DNA of 64,000 nt from Sambucus nigra (taxonomy: Eukaryota > Streptophyta > Magnoliopsida > Dipsacales > Adoxaceae), in contig OX422208.1 of the NCBI GenBank assembly GCA_949130495.1, forward strand, positions 640,440,523 through 640,504,522, in the 5' to 3' direction. Of this stretch, positions 1 through 12,562 are shown piece by piece. The notes beneath the pieces are model-generated. The model did no database searches and was not told the DNA's origin. It saw only the letters and a program-made list of their open reading frames with translations. The translations under genes were made by a program, and so were the position numbers. Within the stretch, counting starts at the first letter, position 1; every line of letters begins with the position of its first letter.

Positions 1-2665
1 TATTCCCAAGTCCTTCTTTGTGTGTAAAAATGCCACGGTCTCCTCTATGGACCTTTGGCATCAATTACTAGGTCATGTGAACTTTAGAGATCTTAAGAGA
101 TTTGGTAAAAAGGACCTAGTTCATGGCTTATCGATGATTGTGAAGCCAACTTCTTCGATTTGTTGACCTTGATAACAAGGAAAACAATTTTAAAGTCCCA
201 ATCAAAAGTTGAATTCCACTAGCACCTCACATATTTTGGATTTAATTCACATGGATCTTATGGTTCCTAATTGTTCAGAGAGTTTAGGTGGTAAGAGATA
301 AATTCTTGTGCTGGCCGATGACTTTTCAAAATATTCTACATTCTCGTGATGGTCACTGACTTTTCAAAATACTCTATTATGCGGTTACTTAGAGAAAAGT
401 TCAATGCAGTTGAGTTCTTAATAGCAAATTGTTGTGTCCTATAAAGCCAACACCATATCACTATTAATCGGATTTATAGTGACAACGACAATAAATTTAA
501 AAAAGTTAATGTGGACAGCTATTATGATAGAGTGAGCATAAAATATGAGCTTTCATCCATTCGTACTCATCCACAAAATAGGATAGATGAGAATAAGGAC
601 AAGACAATTAAAAAGATGGCTAAATCCATGATTCTTGGGAAAAACATGCCTAAATGTTTTTGGGTAGAGGCGGTGAATACCGCATACCACAATATGAATA
701 GGGCATATCTTCATCCACACACGTTACGCATGCCTTTTGAGTTGTGGATAGGGAAGAAATCCAACCTATCGTATTTTTGTGTCTCTGGGAGTACTTGCTA
801 AATCGACTCCCAAAGAGACGAGGGGATATTTTTAGGTTATTCATCATAGAATAGGGGTTATAGGGTGTTTAAACTTTCAAGATCTAAGGTTATGGAGTCA
901 ATAAATGCCACGATTAGAGACAATGAGTCGTCCATGTCTATTGATCCTAGCCTCAGTGTGAGGATTATGTACCCCTTGGTGATGATCCCATCATTCCTTA
1001 TACTACCCTAGTGGGACCCGCTCTTAATTTAAAGGATCCACCCTATTGGGTTCGAATAATTCATGACCCTTACGCTATACTTGGTGATCATACACTAGGT
1101 GTCAAGACTCATTCTCAAGTTGATAATGTGATTAGCTACCTTTGTTACACCTCCTTAGTCGAGCCCAAGAATATGAAAGAAGCACTCAAGGAGGAGCATT
1201 GGATATTCACTATACAAGATTAGTTGCTTTAATTTTGTAAGAAAAATGTCTGGGAGTTATTCCCTTGACCTAGAGAGACTAATGTGATAGTAACTAAGTG
1301 TATTTACAATAATAAGATGGATTAGAATGATACAATAGTTCAATAAGGCTAGGTTGATCCTTCAAGGCTACACACAGATTGAGGGCATGTACTTTGACGA
1401 GACATTTGCTCATGTTGCTAGGCTTGAGTCTTTCTGCTTACTACTCTCCATAGCATGTCATATGTGCTTCAAATTATATTAAAGAATGTCAAGAGTTCCT
1501 TTCTAGAAGGAATTCAATAGGAGGAACTTTACATGGAACAACCAAAAGGGTTTAAAGACTCAAAGCACCAGCGACATGTCTTTTATCTTAATAAGGCCAT
1601 GTATGGTTTAAAGTAAGCACCCCATGCTTAGTACTAGAGGATCACTTATTATCTCTTATCTCATGGCTTTAAGACAAGGGAGTGGATAAGACGTTTATGT
1701 GGAGAAAGAGAGTGGTGTTATCTTGGTTTCTAAGTATATATGGAAAACATAGTATTTGGATACACATTCTTCACACATACTCACACTTTAAAGGAGGATA
1801 TGAATAGAGAGTTTGATATGAGCATGGTTGGTGAGCTTACGTTCTTCTTAATTCTCTAGGTGCATATGTTTGAGGATGGGATATTCATTTCTCAATCCAA
1901 ATATGTTAGGGACCTAGTGAAGAATTTTGGTTTAGACTTTCTTAAGCATTCACTCACCCCCATGAGTACATAAAATAAGCTTAGCAAAGATGCTTTAGGG
2001 AAAAATTTAGAGAAAACTCTTTATAGGAGCATGGTATGGAGTTTTCTCTACTTGACCGCTAGTCGTCTCGACACTGCCTTTAACATTGGAATATGTGAGT
2101 GACACCAAGCATCTCCAAAAGAGTCTCACTTAAAATATCATTAAATAAGTGAGTGAAACTATTTCCTATGGTATTTGGTATTCCTTTGATATCGATGATC
2201 GTTTGTTCGCCTATTCGGATGTTGATTGAGCCAAGGATATTGATGGTTGTAAGAGACCTCAAGTGGGTGTTTTTACATTAGGAGTGCGCTTGTCTCTTGG
2301 TTGATCAAAAAGTAAAACTCCATATCTTTGTCCATGGTGGAGGCAGAGTATATATCCATCTGTAGTTATTACACACAACTCTTATGGATGAAGCATCTGT
2401 TGGAAGATTATGGAATTTCTCAAGGCACAATGACTAATTCGTGTGATAATACAAGTACGATCCATATATCCCGTAATTTGGTCCAAAATTCCTACACAAA
2501 GAACATTATGATACGTGAGCATTTTATTCGTGATCTCGTTGAGGAGAAGATCGTGTCCTAGAGCTTTGTGAGCACCGAACTACTATTATTCGATGTGTTC
2601 ACAAAACCTTTAGAAGCACTTAGACTCGAGAATCTTAGGAAGACTTTGGGTATTTGTTCGTTGAT
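1..2665 (+). pseudogene. Ty1/copia pol remnant (integrase, RT, RNase H)
   Basis: Decayed copia polyprotein read in several frames. The start gives a GAG-pre-integrase motif (LWHQLLGHVNF near 50-95). Positions 511-801 give an integrase core segment of 96 residues, with the FWVEAVNTA.Y-type stretch typical of copia integrase. Around 1340-1620 the RT palm is recognisable (ARLVLQGYTQ, then DETFAHVARLE). Positions 2328-2561 give the RNase H part (VEAEYIS...LLWMKHLLEDYGI), and the C-terminus LRLENLRKTLGI ends near 2665. Domain order GAG-pre/IN/RT/RH places it in Ty1/copia. Frameshifts and stops are too frequent for function. The 5' part lies outside the window. The long 3' spacer suggests the SIRE/Maximus lineage, which is inference. 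Confidence 0.85.
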
Positions 2666-4143
2666 TGAGTTTCGGTATTTATTTATTGTAGGATGATTTT
2701 CATGTTCATGTCATATGTTCCTATTGGTAGATTGTTTTCTATTTATTTCTATTCCTTTTATTTTGATATATTTTGAAATTTCCAAAATGATTTTTGATTT
2801 CTAAGAAAAAGTTTGAAAATTATTAAAAAGACTTTATTTTTTATTAAATTTTTGAAAAAGACAAAAAGATTTTTATATTTTTATTTTTAACCATATATGG
2901 ATGTAGATTTAAGATATTCGTATCAACCCTACATTCCATCCTTTCACGTGACATTTTCATGGTGTTTTGAGACATGACTGTTTTTTTGTTAGTGTGCTTA
3001 ATAATGTGAGAATAGCATTTTGTTATCCATTAATTATTACTTTCTTCATGCTAGACTCTTTATCACCTTTATTGCACATGTGAATGGACTTTTTGAACAT
3101 TCTACTTGTTTATCATCTGTTGATTACGGTATTCTCATCTCAATCCTGCTTAATAATGAACCAAATGTAAAAAGAGATCAGTTGCGCTTGTAAGAACCAT
3201 TACCCAGATTTCCTCTTCGAAAAAAGATTGGTATATGTTAAGCAACGGAAAAAGGCTATGAAAGACAAAAATTATATTTGCGTTAAAAGCCATCATTGGC
3301 AAAAAGAGCCTAAAAGATTAACGGCACATAAAAATAAAAGTGTCAAAGCCATTTATTTTCAATTCATTGAAGCTTCACTAAATATAAGCATTATGATATC
3401 TTCAAAAGATGAGATTAAATTATTATATATGTGAGATTTTGAGGGTGTTATAAAGTAGAAGATCATAGATTTGCGTAATGGACTCTCATGGAATGCATTG
3501 AATAGTATGGAGTTATTGATTTAAGAGTCAATTAAATTCATGGCATATTGCATAAGTCGAGTCAATTTTTATGTTCAACATTTTTATCCCTAAGTTTGAA
3601 ATTGAGTTCTTTATTTAAAATTATCTCATGACTTCGTGAACCTATGTTATGAATGCCTGTGTTAATTTGCTTATGAAAAATATTCACAAAATTACATTTT
3701 TCCCCATTCGGATATTTTAGTGTTCTTGCATGATGCTGTGCGTTTTGTACCTATATGTACTTATATACGTATACTTGAAAATTTTAAAAATCTTTAAAAA
3801 TAGTTGGTATGGATTTTGGATGTTCGTCACATGTTCTTAATTGATTATTATATTTATAATGATATCTTTGCATCATTATGTGATGCTAATTATTCATGTT
3901 TAGACTCCATCCATTTGTCTATTACAGACAAAATGGGGAGAAGAAATTTAGGGAGGAGTTTTTTTTAACTCGCACGAGTCACGGTATTCTATTACTTCAT
4001 GTGTATAGGTCTCTTCCACGTTAATGATTATCTCATGGAATACACAAGATGAAGAAAAATTCGCTTAGGGGAAAATAAATTCAACTAAAGACAAAGTTTC
4101 AAATGTCGTTCGATTTTAAGTTGAGGAGGACATTAGGATATAT
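2666..4143 (+). other. 3' spacer of the copia element with purine-rich tracts
   Basis: No convincing coding sequence follows the copia RNase H. Near 3930-3960 the sequence reads GACAAAATGGGGAGAAGAAA and then TTTAGGGAGGAG; another purine-rich tract (TTAGGGGAAAATAAA) lies near 4067. Repeated polypurine-like tracts ahead of the 3' LTR are known from SIRE-type elements, and the rearranged copia copy at 13318-16129 shows the same arrangement. I read this as the post-pol spacer plus polypurine region. The exact LTR border is not certain. Confidence 0.4.
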
Positions 4144-4870
4144 TGTTTTAGGGGTTTTATTATAACTTGGTTTTCTATTTTGATTTTAAACGGAATAGCC
4201 AAATGAGGAGATTTATAAGAGCAAGATTTATAATTGCTCATAGCTTATGCATTTTGGCCTTTTTCGCGTATCCCGTTAAAAATCGGAGTTTCAAGCCGAA
4301 CACTATATCCACATTTGCCTCCACGGTCATTTAAAAATGAGTTTGTGATCAATCATTATTTTCGGATTTCTAGTCGTTAAATTGTCCCCAACACTTTATT
4401 GAGGTATAGGACTTGTGGCTTTTATTTCACATACAAATTATATTATGTGATGTTAAATTTTAAAATCGAGGCATTTTTATAAAACAAATTTTGAAAAATA
4501 AAATTTTCTTATTTTTTAATCTCGTTCGAACAAGATATTGATCTCATTAGAATGAAAGTCCTTTTTCATTATAACGAGCTTCGAATGATAATCCACTGTT
4601 TAATAGACCCAAAGTCATTGTAAGGTTGTTATAATCTTTGATCGAAAGAGAAAGTATTATTGTTCGAACAAGAATTGATCTCGTTAGAATAAAAATAGTA
4701 ATTTCGTTAGAACGAGATGCCATTTTCATTCAAACGAAGTCGTTGCCACAAAATTTGTGTTTTTTTCTATAAAAACTATTTTGAAGAAATTTTCTCAAGA
4801 CTTTTGGCGAAACGAGTTCTGAATATCTGAACCAAAAGTTCTTTTCCAAATTAATCATCTCATATATGAT
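4144..4870 (+). repeat. probable copia 3' LTR fragment with TTCGAA-type palindromes
   Basis: The stretch begins TGTTTTAGGGG after the purine-rich spacer. At 4520-4740 it carries several half or full copies of the palindrome seen in the copia LTR at 13318-14903, for example CTCGTTCGAACAAGAT, CGTTAGAACGAGATG and CATTCAAACGAAG. Its 4330-4480 part resembles the reverse complement of about 5800-6000, so it is related to the inverted LTR next door. No matching 5' LTR is in the window and the right border is undefined. Confidence 0.45.
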
Positions 4871-5089
4871 TTATTGAGTTTGTTCAAACCCACCCAAGTT
4901 CCATATTTTCTAAATCGGACCCTAGTAGAGTTATACTCTAGTGCTGAGTGGTGTAGCCGGGGCTCTACTGTTAAAGAAGATATGATCGTGCATCCTGAGA
5001 CTAATCAATGGATACGGAAGAATGACTGTGATAGTGAACAATCATATAATGGTGTAACGTATTTAATTAGATGTTAATCCCACAAACAA
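4871..5089. other. unassigned short interval
   Basis: A 67-codon open frame (4874-5077, plus strand) contains phrases such as SAEWCSRGSTVKEDM but matches no family I recognise. It lies between two copia-type LTR fragments and may be part of one of them. I see no promoter or RNA gene. Confidence 0.3.
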
Positions 5090-6115
5090 ATTTTAATTCC
5101 TTTAAACCATAAATCATGCAATCACAAGATCATTTAACTCGATATGTCAGAAAAAATCCCCAAAGAGACAAAACCTTTTCTTTCACTAATACAGTTTGCA
5201 AATTGCAACTTACAATCTTATGAGTGAAATATAACCTGACGAATCTCACGTAGGTAACCTTCATCTTCTTCAGCAGTGGTTCTCTCAAGTACCACAAAGA
5301 CCGCGATCTTTCTTCAGCAATGATTCCCACAAGAATCACAAGAGCAGCAGTAGAGACTCCTTATCTACAATGTCAGCAGTGAAGACTTCTTCATAATTGT
5401 GACTTCAATATGGAAGTGTTTTGTGTTATAAAGATGATTCACAAAAGTATATAGGAGAGATGTGTGAATAAAAAATGTGTTCTTCCCTTTTTAAAAGTGA
5501 GGACTTTTTACAGCAGGCATGCAGTTTTCATAAATGAAAATTCTTATCAAAAACCCTACAGAAAGCAAGTATTTCTAGAGAAACACAAATTTTGAGGTGG
5601 CGTATGGTCATTACAACCAAACATCAACGTTGTTCTAATGAGATTCGCATCTCGTTCGAATGAAGCAAATCTCGCTTTTACCTACATCCCAAAAATTAAA
5701 GCAATAAGATCTCGTTTGAACCTGGTTTGATCAATACTTCAAACGACTTACGAATAAGATTCAAAGTCATTCTAACGAGATTTTCATTTCGTTTTAACGA
5801 AGCAAGAAAAAATTAAAATATTTTTAAGTTTGAAAAATTACCTCATTTTGTAAAAAAATATTTATAAAAATCTCCTAATACGGTGTAAAAATCCACTAAA
5901 TCCAAAGCGATAACTATACCAATGTTATGTGATGTCATGGAGAATTTTGAACATAAAGTGGATTAATGATTGATAATCGAAACCTTCTTCTTGAACGTGA
6001 GAACGTGAAGTACCATGACGAAAGTAACACCATATGCCATACTTGATGTATCCTAGATTCTATGGACAAGTCCTAGATACTAAGGGCAATGTCAGAAAAT
6101 TTGACGTTACAGACC
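5090..6115 (-). repeat. copia-type LTR fragment, minus orientation
   Basis: Around 5140-5340 the layout matches that of the LTRs at 13670-13900 and 33200-33320: an AAAAATCCCC-like phrase, AT-rich sequence, then a CA-rich segment with GCAACTTACAA. Degenerate palindrome words of the TCGTTCGAACGA type occur at 5630-5810 (GTTCTAATGAGATTCGCATCTCGTTCGAATGAAG region). The right end GACGTTACA (to about 6111) would be the LTR start read on the minus strand. Probably a decayed SIRE-like LTR; borders are approximate. Confidence 0.45.
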
Positions 6116-6483
6116 ACTTCCTGCGGACTATGTTATATTATGCCGTATCTGTTGAAGAATTAAATATTATGTATTATACTTAGTGGAGCTCTAAATAGTC
6201 TATAAGTCATTGAGTCTATCAATTTCTTAACAGTGTTAAAATCTAGGTTTTATCCGAAATGGATTTTTCCTCAATCTTCTTTGTGTGTTTGGTCGGTTTG
6301 ATTATTTGCTTGGTTTGGCATAAGTAATTTGGACATTATATTGCATGCACACCTAATTATTAATCAAGATAAATTTTGGTTAAAAATTAAACTTGTGGGT
6401 GCATAACGTAATATACAGACTATCCATATGAACTCATTTTCTCAATTGTGTTGAAGGAACCAATTTATAATATTTTAAATAAA
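6116..6483. other. unassigned AT-rich spacer
   Basis: No open frame, repeat or terminal structure that I can name. It separates the copia debris from the Tat gag-pol remnant and may be the 5' leader of either element. Confidence 0.3.
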
Positions 6484-7776
6484 ATCAAATACCAGTAATT
6501 CCTCAAGTGGGCGAAGAATATGGGAGGTGATCCGAGAAAGAGGAATATATCACTCGGGTGTGCAAGGATAATGGGCACAAAATAGAGAATTACAAAGTCC
6601 TCAAATCTCATCTAAAAGATCTAGCCCTGATTGGGCATCTAAGTGAATACGTAGAGAAGAAAGGTGATAATTTCGCCTCCAATGTTGACCAGAAGCCAGA
6701 TAACATCTTGGAAGATGAGTTGGGGCATTATTTCATTTTCATCCACGGTGCCTCAAGTTGCAAAAATTCAAGTCAATGTCATCCGAATGGAGCTCAAGAA
6801 GGTCACTACAATAATGTAGGCCTTCCAGATTGACCTTACTAAAATCCCAATAGGAAAATACGGGCACCCAGAAGATATAGACTACAATAAGAATATAGTC
6901 ATCACAGAGGATGGTTTGGGGTTTGGGACCCCTCATTATGATGCACTAGTGATTACCCTCAGGATTACAAACTGTGACATAAATAAGCTACTAGCTGATC
7001 AAAGAAGCTCCTCTGAAGTTCTCTACTTTGAGTTGTTTAGGAAGCTTAACCTTAAGATGGAAGACTAGAAAAAAATGATCATCCCTATAGTTGGCTTCGC
7101 TAGAAAGATGACTATATCGTTGGGAAAGGTGGTCCCACTAGAAAAGGCTAGAAACATCTCAAAGTTAATCGAGTTTATGATGGTGAATACTGATTCTTCT
7201 TATAACGTATACTTTGGAGGGACTAGTTGCACGCTATGCAAGTCATCCCCTCCACTTAGCACTAGAAACTCAAGTGCATCACAGACCGTGGGATAATGAA
7301 GCTCAAGGGTAATCAGGTCATTGATGGGCATTACTTTATCGTTGCCATCAGGCCTAAGCAAGAGACAAAAGGGGGAAAAGAAACCATTCTTAAAGAGTCC
7401 AAATATGGAGCCACGCCTTATAAATAGCAACTGAAGTACAGAAGACCTAAGGTGGAGGCAATAAGGGCGAACCACGCAGACAGGGTCCTGGAGCCGTTGG
7501 AGGACATTGGTTTAGGCAAGTCTGAGCTTGAGAGGAAATTCCTTATCAACACCATGCTCTTTGAGTGAGAAAAGAAAGAAATGATTTCTCTGTTAAAAAA
7601 ATCAAGATGTATTTGCTTAGCATACATACGATATGCAAGGGATTAACCCTGAAGTCATTTTTTCACTGACTTCCCATGGATCTCGTTTATCCTTCGAAAA
7701 TATAAAAGGCTCATCAAACCACCCCAATGAAAGAAAAAATAATAGAAACGAACGTAGGTAAACTTGTGGAGGCAAG
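6484..7776 (+). pseudogene. Ty3/gypsy Tat gag-protease remnant, part 1
   Basis: Positions 6558-6833 encode a gag C-terminus with the Tat nucleocapsid pattern CKDNGHKIENYKVLKSHLKDL. This parallels YCEFHKDHGHMTKNYIALQ in the better preserved Tat copy at 36970. From about 6930 the frame reads a protease (HYDALVITLRI...LLADQRSSSEVLYFELF), with the active-site D-x-G degraded to DQR. 7075-7300 continues the protease (IIPIVGFARKMTISLG). Stops and frameshifts interrupt it. The reading breaks at 7776, where an LTR element is inserted, and resumes at 16343; GCAAG on both sides is the target-site duplication. Confidence 0.8.
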
Positions 7777-8739
7777 TGTAACACCCCGTAATTCTGAGGA
7801 TATGTAATTTAATTAAATTGGTGATTTGGAGAATTTATTTAAATTGGAGATTTTATTTAATTAGGAGAGTTTAGTTAATTTAGTGAATTAAGATTTAATT
7901 AATTCATATTATTTTTTTAAATTCACATGTGCCGTATTTTGAGGTCAAAATTGGAGAATTTTATAAAGTGACTCGGATGAAGATTCTGAGTGCCCAGAGG
8001 ATTTTGATAGGTCTAGATAGTCTAAAAAGAGTACCAAGGGATAGTAAAGGGGTCTCGGGACATTTTTAGGCATAATCGGCCCCACACGAGGGTGTTCAAG
8101 TCATTTGGGCCTAGCCCATTAGTCTAAAAATGGAACTAACATTATTTAACTTAAGTTATGGGATTAGAGGAAGCCATAACTCAAATAGAAAATCCTAGAT
8201 CTGTGGAGGAGAAAAGAAGGAGAAATTGGAGAGAGTTTTGGGAGCCAATTTGAAGAGGGGTTATGGTGCTTGTGTCAAATTCATCCTCTTCATCAAAGGA
8301 ATTAGGCTCTAAGAATAACTATAGGCAAGTGATTATCTTTCTCTTTATGTAATTTGTAGAGATTCGATTCATATCATAATAGGTGTAATCAAACCCGTTT
8401 TGGGAGGGTTATATGTCAAATTGGGGTTTGGGGAATTTAAGCATTAAAGTTGAAATTGTTATTTAATTAATGTGAGAATACTATCATATGATGTTAGAGT
8501 ATGACTAAGAATCGAAACCCAGTAACAATTGTTGTTGAAATTGGGTTATTGAATCGAATTCAAAATTGTAATTTAAGAATTTTGAGAAAAACCCGAATCA
8601 TGAACCCTAGAAATATTAACGAAAATCAGTGATGATTGATGTTATGTGTTGGTGTTTGAACATGTTTATAGAGGAAATAAATATGGGAGATTAATTAATT
8701 GAGGTGTTTTTTGAAGTTGAAAAGCTTTAGGTTGTCACA
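7777..8739 (+). repeat. 5' LTR of the 7777-16342 element
   Basis: Starts TGTAACACCCC and ends GTTGTCACA, directly followed by the primer-binding site. Aligns end to end with the 3' LTR copy at 12563-16342. The first 120 bp show roughly 14 differences between the two copies. Confidence 0.9.
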
Positions 8740-8741
8740 AA

Positions 8742-8753
8742 TGGTATCAGAGC
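8742..8753 (+). promoter_or_regulatory. primer-binding site, tRNA-iMet
   Basis: TGGTATCAGAGC, the standard plant retrotransposon complement to the 3' end of initiator tRNA-Met, lies two bases after the LTR end. Confidence 0.9.
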
Positions 8754-10667
8754 ATCAGGTTCTAGTGTCCTTTGAATTTGTGTGGCTTTTTACATTTCAG
8801 CGTAGCATTCTTTGATGTTGAGCCTTATAATTGGATTGTTGTACTCCTCTATGTATGCGACTTATGTCCTCCTTCTATTAAGTATAGTTGATATGATTTA
8901 TATTTGAGTTCGGTTGGGCTTCATACACCGAACAATATAGGACGACCAGTGAGAGCCGTCAGAAGGACTGCGTGAGGAGAGGCTCGGCATAAGACATGGA
9001 GTACTCTAGAAATGGTGATCGCGATAGAAGTCACCATGATTATTGTTTAGGCAGGTAATGAAAGGATAATCACTCGGGAGCAGTAGTTTTCACCAAGCAC
9101 TGTCGTATATAACGGTGGTATAATTTTAAACTCACCCAGTGTAGCCAGCAGAGGTGAGGAAGTCGAAAGGACTCTTTTGAAGAGACATTTACAAGGATTA
9201 GGGTAAAGAATAAGTGTGATGGGCCAATGGATGGAGAGAATCCAAAGGCAATTGTGCAAGGTGGAGTGTAGCGACACCCGGGATTAAATTTTGGGCAATT
9301 TTTTTACTCATAGAAGCAGTGTTGAGTGATAAGAGTCCGTCATCACATATAAAGAGGTGTATATGGAATTTAAATAAGAAATTTAGGTACAGTTTGATCG
9401 TAATATCTTCCATTTTTTGTTCAGACAGAAATGCGAATGGAGTTCTAGAATATATTTCAAGTGGGCCAGATAGAGACAGATCATGAGAGAGAAATTGACT
9501 CGTTTAACTAACGTCGTATCCAACGAAGGGGATACGAAGGATAAAAAGGGGTCCGTAAGTTGATAATGGACTCGTAGGTAGAATACATAAGCATGAATGG
9601 GAAATTAGGCTAGGATAACTTAAGTCGATGTTGTCAAAAGTCGTACGTTTAAAAGTTTACATCAACGCTTCTATGAGAAGGAAACCAAGAGTGTTGGAGA
9701 ATTTATTCAAAGGGAAAGACTGGATTTAGCGGTGATAGTGAAACACCATAAGAGGTATACCTAGTAGGGGACCCATTTATATAATTCAGATCAGTTAAAT
9801 TACGATCGAATGACGGTGGATTCAATCAAGAATGTCGAGGCTAGCAACGAATCCCATAGGGCCAGCGAAGCTAAAGGGACAATGAGGGGGTAACAATCGG
9901 GACCAAGACTACCAAGTTCGAGAGAAGGACAACCCGACATGATCAGTGGATCTAGAGAAAGATATATGGCACAAAAAGGTATCCTATGTTTGGAGAGTAG
10001 GGCCACCTGTATTGAACATGTCCACGGCGAGAAAGTGAGATCGATCAGATTGGGAAAGTATAAGGGAATTATGTTAGTGGGTCACGACAGTAGGAGGAGC
10101 TAGATTTCTGGCAGTGGATTAAGGGTAAGATAGCTAGGCCCAACGATTTCTAACCTGAGAATCATGGATTCAGGAAGGACTAGAAAGGACCTCGACAGCT
10201 ATAACATCCCATTTTTCAGGGTCGTTAGGGTTAAGGGAATAATGGGGAAGGCCAATAGGACCGTAATCAGAGGCAGTGAGATTTTCAGGAAGATGTTTAA
10301 CTTGTGGGAGTGTAGTACATGATAGAATAAGTATTACCCAAAGAGAGGTAGGGGTAACTACAAGATGATATCCTAGATGTACAACCATTGCGACAGATTG
10401 TGGGTCAATTTCGACGCGAGAGTTATGTTCAAAGGCCGGACGATTAGGTGAGGTAGATGGAAAATAGAGGTAATATTTGTATTTCATCCTTAGGCGTACG
10501 GGATTAGCTTGGGTGACATGGGTGCATCCCTATATATGATTGTTAATAATAAAATTCGAGTGTGAGTCGAGTTTAGTGAGTGTGTTGCGGTATCAGCCTT
10601 ATTATGAATCTATTTACCATGGGGTGGCGGGGCTCATTATTATGTGTTTGTTTCACCCCTTCGAGAG
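8754..10667 (+). other. conserved non-coding interior of the LARD-like element, left part
   Basis: No coding frame. The start ATCAGGTTCTAGTGTCC and the following leader recur at 60471, and in reverse near 50570 and 29580. A segment around 9830-9960 (GCTAAAGGGACAATGAGG, then CGAGAGAAGGACAACCC) resembles 61560-61640. The similarity without coding capacity indicates descent from a common non-autonomous element. Confidence 0.65.
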
Positions 10668-10753
10668 ATATGAGGGTAAATGGTACTAAATTTCGAGTTT
10701 TGACTGGTTAGCAATGGTTTAAACAATTCTAGACTATCATAGTGGGACCTTGT
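10668..10753. repeat. 86-bp direct repeat, left copy
   Basis: Starts ATATGAGGGTAAATGG and ends GTGGGACCTTGT. The copy at 11702-11787 differs at two positions. The pair brackets the solo LTR between them. Confidence 0.9.
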
Positions 10754-11701
10754 TGATGGTGTTGGAAACAGCACCACCCTTCAAGGTGTTTGTAAGCTCA
10801 ATTCAATGTCAACAATGGCAGGATAAAGGTATATAGAAGGTATACATATATAGTAGAAGGAGATGAGGAGAAGAGGATTAACACCGGAATATAAGTGGTT
10901 CAGCCAATCAGGCCTACGTCCACTGTGCAAGTGTATGATGTGTATCACTGAATGAGGGCTCCAATGGCCATGGATACAATCTCTCAAGCTTTCTCTCTCT
11001 ACTGTGTATTTGAACAGAGTTTCAGCTAGGGTTGCTAATTTCGGATCCTTTACAAGGTAGAGGATGACCTCTATATATAGTCCCTAGGGGGTGTAATGTG
11101 CCCCCCATGCATGCAATGAGCATGTGTGTGTTAATCTAGCCAATATGGAGAAGGCATCTGTCACTGTCACATGTAGAGAATGATGACGAAATACTCTCCC
11201 CACGTGTGGGGAATGATTTGTTATAACTGATTTGTGTCCACGTGTCCTTATCCATGTCAATAGGTGCTCGGCTATCGTGCTTGGTCATGACCTCAGCCTG
11301 GGAGAAGCCGAGATTGATAAGTCTAGTGGCTCGTTCAATCGGAGATGAGCCATGAAGGTCTCGGCTTAAGTTCAACCGAGATAATGGATAGGGGTTGGCC
11401 TGGGCCGAGGTTGAGCTGGCATATGCTTGGAGCATTAACCGATATCTTGATGATTTCGACCTTGGTAGGAGGCTTCTTGCGAGCTCGGCCCATATCTGGC
11501 CGAGGGTGCCATTCCCAGGTGTACTGGAGTGCTACTGACCCTTGTGATATGTGTAGTGTCCTTTGGAGAGATTGGTGGTAGTGTCGGCCTGGGCCGTCCC
11601 TTCTATGGCCAAGAGTTGCTATCACGGATCTAAGGCTTTCCCAATGTCGGCTACATTCTCGGTCGATGTTGGTGTCTCTGAGCCGAGGTCACACTTGGGG
11701 C
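10754..11701 (-). repeat. solo LTR of a Tat-type gypsy element, minus strand
   Basis: Read on the minus strand, the 3' part contains the phrase GTGGACGTAGGCCTGATTGG, then GCTGAACCACTTATATTCC, closing with CCAACACCATCAACA. The Tat LTRs at 34850 and 54850 have the same layout (GTGGATGTAGGCC, GGCTGAACCACTT, ACATCAACA). A TATA-like TATATATAGAGG lies at about 11077-11088 on the minus strand. The minus-strand start TGTGACCTCGG lies near 11693. No 5-bp duplication is seen; the element is flanked by an 86-bp repeat instead. Confidence 0.75.
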
Positions 11702-11787
11702 ATATGAGGGTAAATGGTACTAAATTCCAAGTTTTGACTGGTTAGCAATGGTTTAAACAATTCTAGACTATCATAGTGGGACCTTGT
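11702..11787. repeat. 86-bp direct repeat, right copy
   Basis: Matches 10668-10753 except for two substitutions (TTTCGAG versus TTCCAAG region). Confidence 0.9.
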
Positions 11788-11846
11788 GTTCATTGTTCCA
11801 GAGGATGGCTTGTTTTTCTAGGCATCACTTGAAAGAGGGTCTAGCC

Positions 11847-11908
<62 letters not shown>

Positions 11909-12550
11909 ATGTGTTGCATGATAGACTTATAAGAATATATTTGAGTAGTTATATTTAATCCCGGGGAGTGGGGATGTTTACTAATGTGATTCAGGGTAGG
12001 TTGGCTCACTATCGAGTGTAGAGATATAACTCGTGATAGTAAGAGTGTCGTGGTGTATGTCGTATTTTGTAGCAGAAGAGTGGGGGAGTATACTTTTATG
12101 TGTAGAGGCAGGTATTTGGGGGTACATGCTATTGACTAAGGGCCTAACGGATCTTGATGATCAACAAGGTTGGGTAGTAATGTATCGGGGGTTATTTGTA
12201 TTTCTCATTACGAGACATCCCATGCATAAACATAACGCAACGCTAGAAATGGGGAGATGTTGAGTCAATAGGAGATGGGTGTAATTCCTTAGCTATGGTT
12301 CGTTTATGCAATTACATCTAAGGGATGATAATTGTATTATAATTTGAGGCTAGTAGAGTCGTGTAAAATTTGTGCAGTTATGCACGAGTATAGGTTGTAT
12401 GGGCCCCCTAGGTAATTAAATTAATTTTAATATAATACACGATTAGAAGAGGTAGAGATATATGTAGTGATCTTAACAGTATGAGAATGTGGTATTCGAG
12501 TTTTGAAAGTACTAAACTTATCCGAATTTCAAGGATGAAATTCCTTTGTA
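11788..12550 (+). other. non-coding interior of the LARD-like element, right part
   Basis: Contains a TA/TG microsatellite at about 11849-11904 and the conserved hairpin block at 12145-12230. The stretch near 12370-12410 (GTTATGCACGAGTATAGG) resembles 63063-63085 in the third LARD-like element. The end, CAAGGATGAAATTCC, is the usual Tekay-type pre-PPT phrase. No coding frame. Confidence 0.6.
12145..12230 (+). other. conserved hairpin block, copy 1
   Basis: Element-sense block reading AACGGATCTTGATGATCAAC, then TAGTAATGTATCGGGGG, then TTTCTCATTACGAGACATCC. The hairpin core is TCTC/GAGA around ATTAC. The same block is at 62653 and in eight minus-strand copies at 27372, 27667, 46404, 46562, 49324, 49822, 51324 and 51482. 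It ends about 333 nt before the 3' LTR. Confidence 0.7.
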
Positions 12551-12562
12551 AGGGGAGAAATA
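12551..12562 (+). other. polypurine tract
   Basis: AGGGGAGAAATA immediately precedes the 3' LTR start TGAAACACCCC, as expected for plus-strand priming. Confidence 0.75.
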
